Origin: CALMEC01 sp963777565
GTDB lineage: Bacteria; Actinomycetota; Thermoleophilia; Miltoncostaeales; Miltoncostaeaceae
NCBI GenBank assembly: GCA_963777565.1
Contig: CAVZQZ010000009.1
Location: 1-64,000 of the forward strand
DNA: 64,000 nt
Reading direction: 5' to 3'
Positions 16,102 to 25,016 of this stretch are shown here, piece after piece. A program made the position numbers and the translations under genes. The notes under the pieces are model-generated. The model saw nothing but the letters and a program-made list of their open reading frames with translations, was not told the DNA's origin and made no database searches. Each line of letters opens with the position of its first letter. The first letter of the stretch is position 1.

Positions 16102-17097
16102 CTAGAGCCAGCGCTTACGGCGGAAGTACAAGGCGAGGCCGGCGACGGTCGTTCCCATCACTCCGAGCACGATCAGTTCCGCCCACCAGTGGTCCTGGAA
16201 CGGCAGAGGGATGTTCATGCCGTAGTAGCCGGTCACGAGCGTGAGCGGCAGCAGGACCGCGGAGAGCAGGGTCAGAACCCGGATGAGGTCGTTCATTCGG
16301 GTGCGGATGACCGCCTCGTTGGTCGCATCGAGGGCCTCGACGACCTCCTTGGAGTTCTCGAGCTCGTCCCAGATCCGCTCGTTCTTGTCGACGATGTCGT
16401 CGAAGTAGATCTCAAGGTCCTGCGGCGCGTACCGCTGGGTCGTGCGCTCGAGACCGCGGAGCGTCGGCCGCTGCGGCTTGATGATCTTGCGGTAGTTGAT
16501 GATCTCCTGCTTGGCGTTGGAGATGTCCCTCACGACCTCGTCGCTCTTTCCCTCGAAGATCTGATCCTCGAGCCATTCGAGCTTGTGGCCGATCTTGTTG
16601 AGGATCGGGAAGCAGTAGTCGTAGAGCCGGTCGACGATCTCGTAGACGAGGTAGCCCGATCCCTTGCTCATGTGCCGGGCGCGCTCGTCCTCGCGCGACT
16701 CGCACTGGCTCCACAGCGCCGAGAGGGGCTTGAGCGGGTCCTTCGGGAGCGTGATGAGGAGATCCTCGGCGACGAAGAGGTCGAGCTCGGCCGCCTGCAG
16801 GCGCTCGGTCCGCTTGTCGTACCGCGGGAAGTGCAGCACGATGAACAGGTAGTCGGAGTACTCGTCGATCTTCGAGCGCTGCTGCCGCCGGGACAGGACG
16901 TCCTCGATGTCCAACTCGTGGAAGTCGTAGTTCGCCGCGAGCCACTGGGCGTCGACGGCCGCCGGCGACTCGATGTTCAGCCAGGTGAGGCCGTACGCCT
17001 CCAGCCGCTGGACGTCGGCGGTGGTGCGCTCAGGCTGCGCAGGCGCGACGGCACGGCCGCCGACCCGTGTCCGGCGGATTTTGGGAAGGCTCGCCAT
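16102..17097 (-). CDS. corA: CorA-family divalent metal ion transporter
   Basis: Pentameric Mg2+/Co2+ channel. The soluble N-terminal funnel ends in a long helix (VVEALDATNEAVIRTRMNDL) leading to TM1, which carries the selectivity motif at its end: LVTGYYGMNIPLPF with the strictly required GMN. TM2 (ELIVLGVMGTTVAGLALYF) is followed by the basic tail RRKRWL that faces the cytosol. 331 residues, typical. Start ATG 17097; the 89 bp to the next stop upstream could hold a promoter. Confidence 0.93.
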   Translation of the reverse strand: MASLPKIRRTRVGGRAVAPAQPERTTADVQRLEAYGLTWLNIESPAAVDAQWLAANYDFHELDIEDVLSRRQQRSKIDEYSDYLFIVLHFPRYDKRTERLQAAELDLFVAEDLLITLPKDPLKPLSALWSQCESREDERARHMSKGSGYLVYEIVDRLYDYCFPILNKIGHKLEWLEDQIFEGKSDEVVRDISNAKQEIINYRKIIKPQRPTLRGLERTTQRYAPQDLEIYFDDIVDKNERIWDELENSKEVVEALDATNEAVIRTRMNDLIRVLTLLSAVLLPLTLVTGYYGMNIPLPFQDHWWAELIVLGVMGTTVAGLALYFRRKRWL

Positions 17098-17186
17098 CGT
17101 CGCCAGTCCCGGCCGCCGGTGAGTCGACGGTGTAGGTGCGAATCGCGCTCATCACGGGGAATGATAGCCGAGGGGGCGGGTGTGCC

Positions 17187-17825
17187 CTACTCGATGAGCT
17201 TTGCGCGGTAGGCGTAGCGGGTCGCCTCGGTGCGGTTGCCGACCCCGAGCTTGCGGTAGATGTTGGACAGGTGGAACTTGACCGTCTGCTCGGTGACGAA
17301 GAGGCGGTTGGCGATGTCGAGGTTGGAGAGACCCTCCGCGACGAGCTTGAGGATGGTGAGCTCCCGGTCGGTGAGGACGTCGCTGCCGCTCTGCCGAGGT
17401 GCGCCCTCGGTCCCGGTTCCCTCGCCCGGGGCGGCCGCAGTCGCGACGCCCCTCAAATGCACCGCGCCCTCAACGACCTGCCGGATGGTCGACGGGAGGT
17501 CGAGCGGGTTGATGGACTTCACGACGTAGCCGTCGGCCCCTCGCTGGAGCGCCTGGTCGATATGCTCGGAGTCCTCGAACATGGAGAGAATGATCACCTT
17601 CATGCCCGGGTGGTCCTGCCGAATCCGGGTGAGCGTGTCGAGCCCGTCGCCGTTCGGCATGCGCAGGTCGAGGATGACCACGTCGGGGTTGACCTTGGGG
17701 AGGAGGGCGAGCATCTCGTCGCCGCTCATCGCCTCGCCGACCACCTCGATGTCGGGCGCGGTCTCGAGCGCCCGCTTGATGCCGTCGAGCATCAACCGAT
17801 GGTCATCGGCGATGGCGACGCGCAT
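17187..17825 (-). CDS. NarL/LuxR-family response regulator
   Basis: Two-component transcription factor. Receiver domain with the acidic pair AIADDH (residues ~5-8), phosphoacceptor Asp in VVILDLRMPNGDG (~54), the Thr/Ser switch IILSM and Lys in YVVKSI (~105). A ~35-residue linker leads to a LuxR HTH: LTDRELTILKLVAEGLSNLD followed by VTEQTVKFHLSNIYRKLGVG. 212 residues. The second regulator and a histidine kinase with a HisKA_3-type domain lie next to it, which is the standard partner type for NarL proteins, so they probably form one pathway. Confidence 0.9.
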   Translation of the reverse strand: MRVAIADDHRLMLDGIKRALETAPDIEVVGEAMSGDEMLALLPKVNPDVVILDLRMPNGDGLDTLTRIRQDHPGMKVIILSMFEDSEHIDQALQRGADGYVVKSINPLDLPSTIRQVVEGAVHLRGVATAAAPGEGTGTEGAPRQSGSDVLTDRELTILKLVAEGLSNLDIANRLFVTEQTVKFHLSNIYRKLGVGNRTEATRYAYRAKLIE

Positions 17826-17922
17826 GGGTGGCTTGGAAGTCAGCGGGAGAACTCCATCGGAATTGCCTCAAGGGTACCCCAAGGGGGCAAAGAACCGGCA
17901 GCCGGATCTCGGGAAGGGTTGG

Positions 17923-18354
17923 CTAGAGAGGTTTCGACAGCGCGCCGTGGCGCTTGATGGCATCCACGATCTCGGTGGCGGGCGCACCCTTGACGAGGTA
18001 CTCGGAGGCGCCACCGGCGAGGCCTGCTTGGATCTCCTGCTCCTTGTTGCCGATCGACAGCATGAGCACGGTGAGGTCGGGAAGACGGCTCTTGAGCTCA
18101 TACGTGGCCTCGACACCGTCGAGCCCCGGCATGGAGACATCCATCACCACCACGTCTGGCCGGAGCTCCTCGGCGAGCCGAACCGCCTCCGCGCCGTCCG
18201 ACGCCTCGGCGATCACCTGAATCTCCTCATCGCGCTCGAGGAGTCGTCGGAGCACCGAACGGAACTGCGCGTTGTCGTCAGCCAGCAGAACCCGAACCAA
18301 CTTGACCTTCCCGGGGGTGAGCGGTGATTGGTCGTGAGCGTCACGAGGAAGCAT
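17923..18354 (-). CDS. Single-domain response regulator (receiver only)
   Basis: A CheY-like receiver without an output domain: VRVLLADDNAQFRSVLRRLL at the start, phosphoacceptor Asp in VVVMDVSMPGLDG, switch residue in VLMLSIGN and Lys in EYLVKGAP. It may act as a phosphate sink or interact with a protein target. ATG 18354 is chosen; the receiver fold itself begins about 18 codons later (near VKLVRVLL), so a later start is possible. It is divergent from the histidine kinase gene, whose ATG lies 140 bp away. Confidence 0.82.
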   Translation of the reverse strand: MLPRDAHDQSPLTPGKVKLVRVLLADDNAQFRSVLRRLLERDEEIQVIAEASDGAEAVRLAEELRPDVVVMDVSMPGLDGVEATYELKSRLPDLTVLMLSIGNKEQEIQAGLAGGASEYLVKGAPATEIVDAIKRHGALSKPL

Positions 18355-18479
18355 ACGGCCTGCATTCGGTGCGATCCCTAAACGTCCTGCCAGGATACTC
18401 CCCCCCGAAGGATTGGTTCTCATTTAACTATCAGAGAATCGACCGGAACCTTTGTAAACAGGGCTGCGGACAGGGCCGC

Positions 18480-18485
18480 TAGGAT
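18480..18485 (+). promoter_or_regulatory. -10 box TAGGAT, leaderless promoter of histidine kinase-trp unit
   Basis: TAGGAT ends 9 nt before ATG 18495; no Shine-Dalgarno. It would drive the kinase and, by overlap, trpFBA. Confidence 0.45.
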
Positions 18486-18494
18486 TGCCCCTGG

Positions 18495-19715
18495 ATGTCC
18501 GACGATTCCACACGTCAAGACCCTTCGGCGGTCGCCGCCCTGATCGCCGTTACCGAGACCGCGAACGAGCATGACGACCCCACCGCCGAGATGGCGAGGC
18601 TGCTTCGCGCCATTGTCGACGCCCTCGGGGCGCGAGCGGCGGTGCTGCAGGCGGCCGACCCGCGTGAGGGGCGCTTCAGCGTCGTCGGCTCGGTCAACAT
18701 CCCCGCGGGGCTCGAGGACGTCACCATGCCGCCGGGGGTCGCCGATCAGGCCCACGGGAAGGGCATGGAGGTCGACCTCGACGGCGGGAGCCTCCCGGAC
18801 GCTCTGCGCGTCGCCGGGTTCAACCACGCGCTCGCGCTGCCGGTCCGCTCGTCGGAGCGGTCGCTCGGCGTGGTGTGGGTGGCGGGCGCCGAGCCCTTGC
18901 GGGACGATCACTTGCGTCGGCACGCCGCACGGGTCGGGGCCGAGCGCATCGGCACCCTGCTCGAGCAGGTCCGGCTCTACGAGACGCTCGAGCGCGCGAT
19001 GGCGCAGATCCTTGAGGGCGACGAGCGCATGCTCGGTCGCATCGGGCTCGACATCCACGACGGTCCGACGCAGCAGCTGTCGGTGGCCCTGCTCGAGGTG
19101 CAGCTCCTCGAGGCCGACCTCAACGACGCCGAGGCGGAGGGGGTCGTCCTTCCCGAGACGCTGCGTCCGGGCGCTGGGCCGCATCTACGAGACGCTCGGC
19201 GGCGCGCTCCAGGAGATGCGTGAGCTCATCGGGCACCTGCGGCCGGCGCTGTTCGAGGACCGCCTCCTCCCGGAGGTGCTGAGCAACGCGGTCCGCGCCT
19301 TCGAGACCCAGCAGGGCGCGGCCGTCGACTACCAGGCCCTCGGCGAGTTCCCCGACAACGGCGTGTCGCTCACGCAGCGGATCACCTTCTACCGGATCCT
19401 CCAGGAGGCGCTCAACAACGCCGCGCGCCACGGAGCCGCGACCGAGGTGTCGGTGCGACTGCGGGAAGGACCGGCCGGGATCACCATGGAGATTCGCGAC
19501 AACGGGCGCGGCTTCGAGCCGGACCAGGTTCGCCGGCCGACCCCGGGCAATGCCCCAGGCGCGCTACGGGCTGTACGGGATGCGCGACCGGGCGCAGATC
19601 CTGGGCGGGTCGTTCGAGGTCTGGAGCCGCCCGGGGGTGGGGTCGCTCATTACGGTGTTCCTGCCGCGGTGGCGAGGCGCGGAGCCGGAGGCGACTGGCG
19701 CAGATCGGTGCCTGA
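18495..19715 (+). CDS. GAF-domain histidine kinase, NarX/DegS class (frameshifted)
   Basis: Sensor kinase likely pairing with the NarL-type regulators next door. N-terminal GAF-like domain (MARLLRAIVDALGARAAVLQ to TLLEQVRLYETLERA), then HisKA_3 with phospho-His in RIGLDIHDGPTQQLSVALLE. A frame change near 19170 leads to the continuation (IYETLGGALQEMRELIGHLR, FYRILQEALNNAARHGAATE as N-box, IRDNGRGFEPDQ as G1), and another near 19550 to the G2 region (YGLYGMRDRAQILGGSFEVW, then GSLITVFLPRW). Cytosolic, no membrane segments. Its end runs into trpF. Two indels, probably consensus errors. Confidence 0.8.
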
Positions 19716-20360
19716 GCCCGTCCCGGTCAAGGTGTGCGGACTCACCGATCCGCGCGAGGCGCTCGACTGCGTCGCATTGGGCGCGTGGGGGATCGGCGTG
19801 GTGTTCGCGCCCGAGCAGCCCGCGACGGGTCACCGCGGAGCTCGCCCGGCTCGTGGTCGACGGCCCTGCCGGCCGAGGTTCGCAAGGTCGGCGTGTTCGT
19901 CGACCCGCAGCCCGACGAGGTCGCCGAACGTCGCGACAGGTGCGGCCTCACCCACGTGCAGGTTCACGGAGCTGCAGTCGACATCGCGGCATCAGGGCGG
20001 CATGCGCCCGACCGGTGATCCAGGGCTTCGCGGTCGACGGCCCCGACTGCGCTCGATGCGCGCGCGCCGAAGCGCCGCCGACCTGGTGCTGCTCGACGCG
20101 TCCGTTCCGGGACGCCACGGCGGCACCGGGATCACCTTCGACTGGTCGCTGCTGGACGGGGTCGACCTCGGCAGGCCGTTCGCGCTGGCCGGCGGGTCTC
20201 ACGCCGGCCAACGTCGCCGAGGCGGTGCGCCGTGCCCGCCCGGCAATGGTGGACGTCTCGAGCGGCGTGGAGCGCGCGCCGGGGACGCAAGGACCCCGCG
20301 CTGGTGCGCGCGTTCGTCCGGGGTGCCGTCGAGGGCGCGACCGCGTGGAGCGCCGCATGA
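19708..20360 (+). CDS. trpF: Phosphoribosylanthranilate isomerase (heavily frameshifted)
   Basis: Isomerises phosphoribosylanthranilate to CdRP in tryptophan synthesis. The protein can be read only by switching frames about five times: VKVCGLTDPREALDCVALGA, RRVTAELARLVVD, EVRKVGVFVDPQPDEVAERR, LTHVQVHG, LVLLDASVPGRHGGTGITFD, LAGGLTPANVAEAVRRARPA and the ending VDVSSGVE. These are the family's catalytic Cys (VCGL), Asp (LLDAS) and phosphate-binding GG and GVE segments in correct order and spacing. Start GTG 19708 overlaps the kinase end; stop TGA 20358-20360 overlaps the trpB ATG. The order supports consensus errors, not a pseudogene. Confidence 0.78.
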
Positions 20361-21553
20361 GCGAGCTGGCGACGCGCTTCGGGCCGTTCGGGGGCCGTTA
20401 CGTCCCGGAGACCGTGATCGGCGCGCTCGACGAGCTCGACCGATCGCGTACCGAGCGCTACCGCGACGGACGCCGGAGTTCCGCGCCGAGCTGGACGGTC
20501 TGCTGGCCGGGTTACGTGGGGCGGCCCACGCCGCTGTACCGCGCGGCGCGGCCTGGGGCGAGGCTACGGCGTCCCCCGCCTCTACCTCAAGCGCGAGGAC
20601 CTCTGTCACACCGGCGCGCACAAGATCAACAACGCGCTCGGACAGGTGCTGCTCGCCCGCCGAGATGGGCAAGCAGCGGATCATCGCCGAGACCGGCGCC
20701 GGACAGCACGGCGTCGCCACGGCCACCGCGGCCGCGCTCCTCGGGCTCGAGTGCTACGTCTACATGGGGCGCGTCGACATGGAGCGGCAGCGGCTCAACG
20801 TCGATCCGGATGCGCATGCTCGGCGCCGAGGTGCTGCCCGTCGACTCCGGCAGCGGGACGCTCAAGGACGCGATGAACGAGGCGATCCGTGACTGGGTCA
20901 CCAACGTGCGCAACACGCATTACGTGATCGGGTCGGCGGTCGGCCCGGCCCCCTACCCCGAGATCGTTGCGGAGCTCCAGTCGGTGATCGGCGACGAGGC
21001 GCGCGCGCAGATGCTCGACGCAGGAGGGTCGACTCCCGGCGACGGTGGTCGCCTGCGTGGGCGGCGGCTCGAACGCGATCGGGATCGTTCCGGGCGTTCC
21101 TGGACGACGCCGATGTGGCCCTGGTGGGGGTCGAGGCGGCGGGAAGGGCATCGAGACCGGCCATCACGGCGCGTCGCTCGGGCACGGCCGGCCGGGCGTC
21201 TGCACGGCATCGTACTCGTACCTGCTGCAGACCGACGACGGCCAGGTGGTCGAGCCCACTCGATCTCCGCCGGTCTCGACTATCCCGGGGTCGGACCCGA
21301 GCACAGCCTGCCTGCGCGACGCGGGACGGGTGCGGTACGTGAGCGCGACGGACGCGGAGGCGCTCGACGGCCTTCCGGGAATGCGCCGCGCGGAGGGGAT
21401 CATTCCGGCGCTGGAGAGCGTCACACGCGCTCGCGCTGCTCGCGACGCGACGGCCCGGCGCTGGCCGCCGCGGGACCGGTGCTCGTGTGCCTCTCCGGTC
21501 GCGGCGACAAGGACGTGGACGCCGTGGGTACCGCCCTGGGGATCGATGTCTGA
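20357..21553 (+). CDS. trpB: Tryptophan synthase beta chain (frameshifted)
   Basis: PLP enzyme that condenses indole and serine. Starts MSELATRFGPFGGRYVPETV at the ATG overlapping the trpF stop. Recognisable blocks, in several frames: RPTPLYRA, the PLP lysine motif HKINNALGQ (Lys codon 20622-20624), GKQRIIAETGAGQHGVATAT, LECYVYMGRVDMERQRLNV, DSGSGTLKDAMNEAIRDWVT, YVIGSAVGPAPYPEIVAELQ, VACVGGGSNAIGI, GLDYPGVGPEHS. All belong to the TrpB1 class. At least six indels. It ends at TGA 21551, inside the first codons of trpA (ATGTCTGA overlap). Confidence 0.82.
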   Translation: MSELATRFGPFGGRYVPETVIGALDELDRSRTERYRDGRRSSAPSWTVCWPGYVGRPTPLYRAARPGARLRRPPPLPQARGPLSHRRAQDQQRARTGAARPPRWASSGSSPRPAPDSTASPRPPRPRSSGSSATSTWGASTWSGSGSTSIRMRMLGAEVLPVDSGSGTLKDAMNEAIRDWVTNVRNTHYVIGSAVGPAPYPEIVAELQSVIGDEARAQMLDAGGSTPGDGGRLRGRRLERDRDRSGRSWTTPMWPWWGSRRREGHRDRPSRRVARARPAGRLHGIVLVPAADRRRPGGRAHSISAGLDYPGVGPEHSLPARRGTGAVRERDGRGGARRPSGNAPRGGDHSGAGERHTRSRCSRRDGPALAAAGPVLVCLSGRGDKDVDAVGTALGIDV

Positions 21554-22339
21554 GGGCGCGGCTCGCCTCGAGCGCGCACTTCGCGACGCCGGCGGGCCGC
21601 TGTTCATGCCGTACGTCATGGGCGGGTACCCCGACCTCGCGACCAGCGCGCGGTACGCAACCGCGCTTGCCCGCCACGCGGACATCATCGAGCTGGGCAT
21701 CCCGTTCTCCGACCCGCTGGCGGACGGTCCCACGATCCAGGCAGCCGGGCAGCGCGCGCTCGAGTCCGGGACGACGCCGGAGGACGTGATCGGCATCGCT
21801 TCGTCGCTGCGCGACGGACCGCCGGTGGTGCTCATGACCTACGTCAACATGGTGCTCGCGCACGGAGCTCGTGCGTTCATGGAGCGGGCAGCCGCGCCGG
21901 GGTCGCCGGGCGTCATCATTCCGGACCTCCCCATCGACGAGGGCGGCGAGATCCGCGGGACAGGCCGAGCGGGCCGGGGTGGCGCTGGTGCCGCTGGCCG
22001 CTCCGACATCGAGCGACGACCGCCTCGCGGCGATCGGCCGGCGCGGCCGAGGGCTTCGTCTACTGCGTGGCGGTCACCGGCGTGACGGGCGGCGAGGTCG
22101 CTGTCGACGCGACGCTCACCGACTTCCTCGCGCGTGCTCGGCGGCAGATCGACGCCCCGCTGGCGGTGGGCTTCGGCGTCCGGACGGCGGAGCATGCGGC
22201 GGCGATCGGCTCCATCGCGGACGGGGTGATCGTCGCGAGCCAGCTGATCCGGCTGATCGAGTCGGCCGGCTCAGCCGCTGCGGCGGAAGCGGCGCTCGAC
22301 GCGCTCGCCGGCGACATCCGCGGAGCGCTGCGGGCTTGA
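21546..22339 (+). CDS. trpA: Tryptophan synthase alpha chain (frameshifted)
   Basis: Cleaves indole-3-glycerol phosphate. Read as LERALRDAGGPLFMPYVMGG, IIELGIPFSDPLADGPTIQA (catalytic Asp in SDPLADGP; the Glu of ELGIPFSD is the general acid-base), VVLMTYVNMVLAHGARAFME, VIIPDLPIDEGGEI, then a frame change near 21960 to QAERAGVALVPLAAPTSSDD and another near 22050 to VAVTGVTGGEVAVDATLTDF, APLAVGFGVRTAEHAAAIGS and VIVASQLIRLIES. TIM barrel, ~262 residues, normal. It is the last gene of the kinase-trpFBA unit; its 3' end overlaps the convergent hypothetical gene by ~69 bp. Confidence 0.82.
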
Positions 22340-22798
22340 CGTGACGCCCGCGGGAACGTCGATGTCGAACGTGCTCCAGTCGCCGGTCTCGGTGTTCCAG
22401 AGGAAGAGCCGCTCGGCGTCCAGTGTGCCGGTCGCGAGGCGCACGAGCCGGTCGTAGGCCTCCGGCGGAAGGTCGGGCGCGAGCAGCACGCCGCCGGTTG
22501 CTCTGCGGCGCATCCCGCGCGGACCGACCTCGATGTGCCCACTCGGCCCCTGACGCCACGCGCGGGCAATCCGTACGACGAGGGCCTGCATCGCGCGCGC
22601 CGCTCCGTCGCGGGGCACGTCCAGCGAGATCAGGAGCTCATGGAGCGGGGTGGAGATGACCACCCGCCAAACGGGGCTCTCGACCGCGCGGCGACGGGGT
22701 GCGGCCTTGAGGGTGGCATCGATCCCGACCGCTGCGAAGGCGAGCAGGATCGCCCGGGTCTCGTCCGGCGTCGCGGGGTATTCGAGGATGACATCCAA
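22271..22798 (-). CDS. Hypothetical protein
   Basis: About 175 residues from TTG 22798 (LDVILEYPATPDETRAILLA). The middle (WRVVISTPLHELLISLDVPR, VVRIARAWRQGPSGHIEVGP) looks like an alpha/beta protein, and a later part (LPPEAYDRLVRLATGTLDAE, FLWNTETGDWSTFDIDVPAG) is Trp/Asp-rich. No family recognised. The frame stays open upstream toward 23131, so the start is uncertain, and its end overlaps trpA. Confidence 0.5.
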   Translation of the reverse strand: MDVILEYPATPDETRAILLAFAAVGIDATLKAAPRRRAVESPVWRVVISTPLHELLISLDVPRDGAARAMQALVVRIARAWRQGPSGHIEVGPRGMRRRATGGVLLAPDLPPEAYDRLVRLATGTLDAERLFLWNTETGDWSTFDIDVPAGVTSSPQRSADVAGERVERRFRRSG

Positions 22799-22999
22799 CG
22801 CGGGTGTGTTCGACGCCGAGGGATCCGCCCCTGCGGCGGCGGAAGAGCAGGATACGACGGGGCCGTCATGGCCGCAAACGCACAATACCTCACGAATCGG
22901 CGTCTCCGACAGCTCCGTACGCTCCGGTCCCGGGCAGGAAGGGCCTCGGCCGGCCCGAACACGCTCACGACTTCCGAGCGTCGAAATGAGGAGCCGCAG

Positions 23000-23446
23000 A
23001 TGGATTCCCGCCGCCGAGTGCTTCGTCCCGCGATTGGAGCCGGCCTCGTCCTGGCGGTCATCGCCGGCTTCGGTTTGAGCGCGTCGCCGCCCGGAAGCGG
23101 GGGACGCGCGGCGAACGCCGCCGAGGCCCACGCGATCACGAACGCGTACCGGTCGTCCCCGTTGGGTGACGTGAATCAGGTGCCGCGCGCGAACTACCGG
23201 ATCGTCGGCATTCGCGTGTCGAGGCTCGCCCCGACGTGGGCGACCGCCCGCCAGGTTCCGACCAAGGCCGGCGCCGCGACCTTCCAGCCCGCGTATGGCG
23301 TGCTGGTGCGCCTCGCCCGGACACGCGGAGCCCCGGGTCCGTGGGTCCTGGTCGACGTCGGCAGCTCCGAGGTCGGGTGCAAAGTCGCGCCCCGCCGCGT
23401 GCTGAGCGACCTGCGCCTCGGGTGCCCCGACGGGACCGGCCTCTGA
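23000..23446 (+). CDS. Hypothetical exported protein
   Basis: 148 residues with an N-terminal signal anchor (RRRVLRPAIGAGLVLAVIAG, Ala-rich cleavage region GRAANAAEA). The mature part has ITNAYRSSPLGDVNQVPRAN and VPTKAGAATFQPAYGVLVRL, and two cysteines near the C-terminus (GCKVAPRRVLSDLRLGC) that could form a disulphide in the secreted domain. Secreted beta-rich protein of unknown function. Followed by a strong terminator at 23462. Confidence 0.6.
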   Translation: MDSRRRVLRPAIGAGLVLAVIAGFGLSASPPGSGGRAANAAEAHAITNAYRSSPLGDVNQVPRANYRIVGIRVSRLAPTWATARQVPTKAGAATFQPAYGVLVRLARTRGAPGPWVLVDVGSSEVGCKVAPRRVLSDLRLGCPDGTGL

Positions 23447-23461
23447 ACGCGTGCCTGAACG

Positions 23462-23490
23462 AAAAAGCCCCGCTCATGCGGGGCTTTTTC
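23462..23490 (+). terminator. Bidirectional rho-independent terminator
   Basis: Arms AAAAAGCCCCGC and GCGGGGCTTTTT around a TCAT loop, with the A-run and T-run on either side, giving a terminator in both directions: for the exported-protein gene on plus and for read-through toward it on minus. Confidence 0.9.
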
Positions 23491-23496
23491 ATGAGG

Positions 23497-23568
23497 CTCC
23501 TCGGGTAGGACTCGAACCTACAACCCTCCGGTTAACAGCCGGATGCTCTACCATTGAGCTACCGAGGA
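23497..23568 (-). tRNA. tRNA-Asn (anticodon GTT)
   Basis: On the minus strand the sequence folds as a complete cloverleaf: acceptor arms TCCTCGG/CCGAGGA with discriminator G, D-arm GCTC/GAGC, anticodon stem TCCGG/CCGGA around loop CTGTTAA (GTT), and T-arm GTAGG/CCTAC with TTCGAGT. G discriminator and GTT identify asparagine. CCA is not encoded. Confidence 0.95.
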
Positions 23569-23660
23569 TCGAACGTCAGCAGTGTATCGGACGTCTCCCC
23601 GGCGGACTCAACGGCGGCGTTGCACATGTGTGAGCCGCGCTCAGGTCGCAGCGTGAGGTC

Positions 23661-25016
23661 CTACGGTTTCGTGGTGAAGTAGCTCGCCATCGGCTTCGCC
23701 ACGTACGCCTTCTTCTTGCCGATGAACGACCAGACGTTCCAGGTGTACCGCACGCCGTGCCGCAGTACGCCTTTCGGTACCCGGAGCTTGTTCCGGGCCG
23801 GGAAGCCCGAGAAGACCTTCCTCGTGCCCCGGTAGATCTGCACGTTGAAGACGGCGGTTCCGGCGTAGACCCGGCGCCACGACAGGAGCGGCTGCAAGCC
23901 AATGCCGACGCTCCCCGCCTTCGGGCTCATGTACTTCGCCAACCGGGTCGGCGGCGGCGGGACGAGCGGCGGGACGATCGTGAACCCGAAGGTCTGATAC
24001 GCCCCGCGGTTGCCGTAGGGGTCGATCTGCCTGACCCTGAACGTGAGCTTGTGCGTGACGTTCGACGCGAGCGGCAACGCGAGCTGTGAGAGCGTCGTGT
24101 CGGTCGTGGTGCGAACGACGCCGGGCGTGAAGATGGTCTTCCCCGCGGCGTCGGTAATGTCCCATTCGAACGTGCCGCCGAGTTCGGTGCCCTGCCACGC
24201 GAACGTCGGGGTGCGGTTGCGAGTGAGCACAGGGGGCACGGTGACCAGCACGGGCACGCCGGGCGGCGTCTGGTCGACGTTGAAGACGTACGGCGCGCTG
24301 AATGGGCTCGGGTTGAGGAGGCTATCGAGGAGGCTCACCCGGAAGCTCAGGATTCGGTCGCCGGGCGCCAAGGCGGGCGGCGGGATCGCGACGTGCGTAT
24401 TCGCGGTGTCGCCGGCGGCGATCTGTGTGATGCCGTCGAGAAGATGCCAGTGCGACGACGTCGCCGTGGGCTGCGTGGTCCACGCGAACGTGAATGGCGC
24501 ACGGGCTCCGGTGATCGCCGGCGGCCCGGACGTCACCGTCGGCGCGGCCGGTGGCGTTCGATCGACCGTGAAGGTCGCGATCGCTGCCAGTGCCCCACCG
24601 GCGTCGGTGGCGCTGAGCGTGTAGAGGCCGTCGACCCCGGGGGGCTCCTTGGCCGGCAGCGCGAGGGGCGACGGCCCGAACCCATCGATCGAGGCATTGT
24701 CCGGACTCGGGCCCGTGATCTGCCAATCGATCGTCGTCCCCGCGGCGAGGCTGCTGGTCAGGGTGATCGCCGGGATTGTGGAGACCGTCGTGCCGGTGAG
24801 GGTGGGGTTCGCGGTGACCACTGCGAACGCCGGTGTCGCGGTGAGGGCGAGCGCCGCGGCGCTGAGCAGCAGGGCGACTCGTCGTCGTGGAGATCTCGTC
24901 GGGCCGCGATCTGGCTTCGCGCACAATGCAGCTCGTCTGCGCCTTGCTGGGTTGATCGGCCGGGATGCCTTGAGCTGCGTGTCTATTTCTTCGCCTTCGG
25001 ACTCGTGTCGAACCAT
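23661..25016 (-). CDS. Secreted Ig-like repeat protein (paralogue A)
   Basis: Export signal is the segment VALLLSAAALALTATPAFA, preceded by basic residues. It is followed by Ig-like beta-sandwich repeats beginning near TVDRTPPAAPTV, FNVDQTPPGVPVLVTVPPVL and FTIVPPLVPPPPT, and a C-terminal domain shared with the two neighbours (LQPLLSWRRVYAGTAVFNVQ, then RYTWNVWSFIGKKKAYVAKP). The repeats and Pro-rich joints indicate an extended surface or secreted protein. The ATG at 25016 is inside the end of paralogue B and in a repeated sequence; a later non-ATG start just before the signal is possible. Confidence 0.7.
   Translation of the reverse strand: MVRHESEGEEIDTQLKASRPINPARRRRAALCAKPDRGPTRSPRRRVALLLSAAALALTATPAFAVVTANPTLTGTTVSTIPAITLTSSLAAGTTIDWQITGPSPDNASIDGFGPSPLALPAKEPPGVDGLYTLSATDAGGALAAIATFTVDRTPPAAPTVTSGPPAITGARAPFTFAWTTQPTATSSHWHLLDGITQIAAGDTANTHVAIPPPALAPGDRILSFRVSLLDSLLNPSPFSAPYVFNVDQTPPGVPVLVTVPPVLTRNRTPTFAWQGTELGGTFEWDITDAAGKTIFTPGVVRTTTDTTLSQLALPLASNVTHKLTFRVRQIDPYGNRGAYQTFGFTIVPPLVPPPPTRLAKYMSPKAGSVGIGLQPLLSWRRVYAGTAVFNVQIYRGTRKVFSGFPARNKLRVPKGVLRHGVRYTWNVWSFIGKKKAYVAKPMASYFTTKP

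Noticed and set aside
23497..23568. Phage attachment site in tRNA-Asn
   Set aside because: No integrase or direct repeat of the tRNA 3' end is visible nearby; the genes on both sides look chromosomal.
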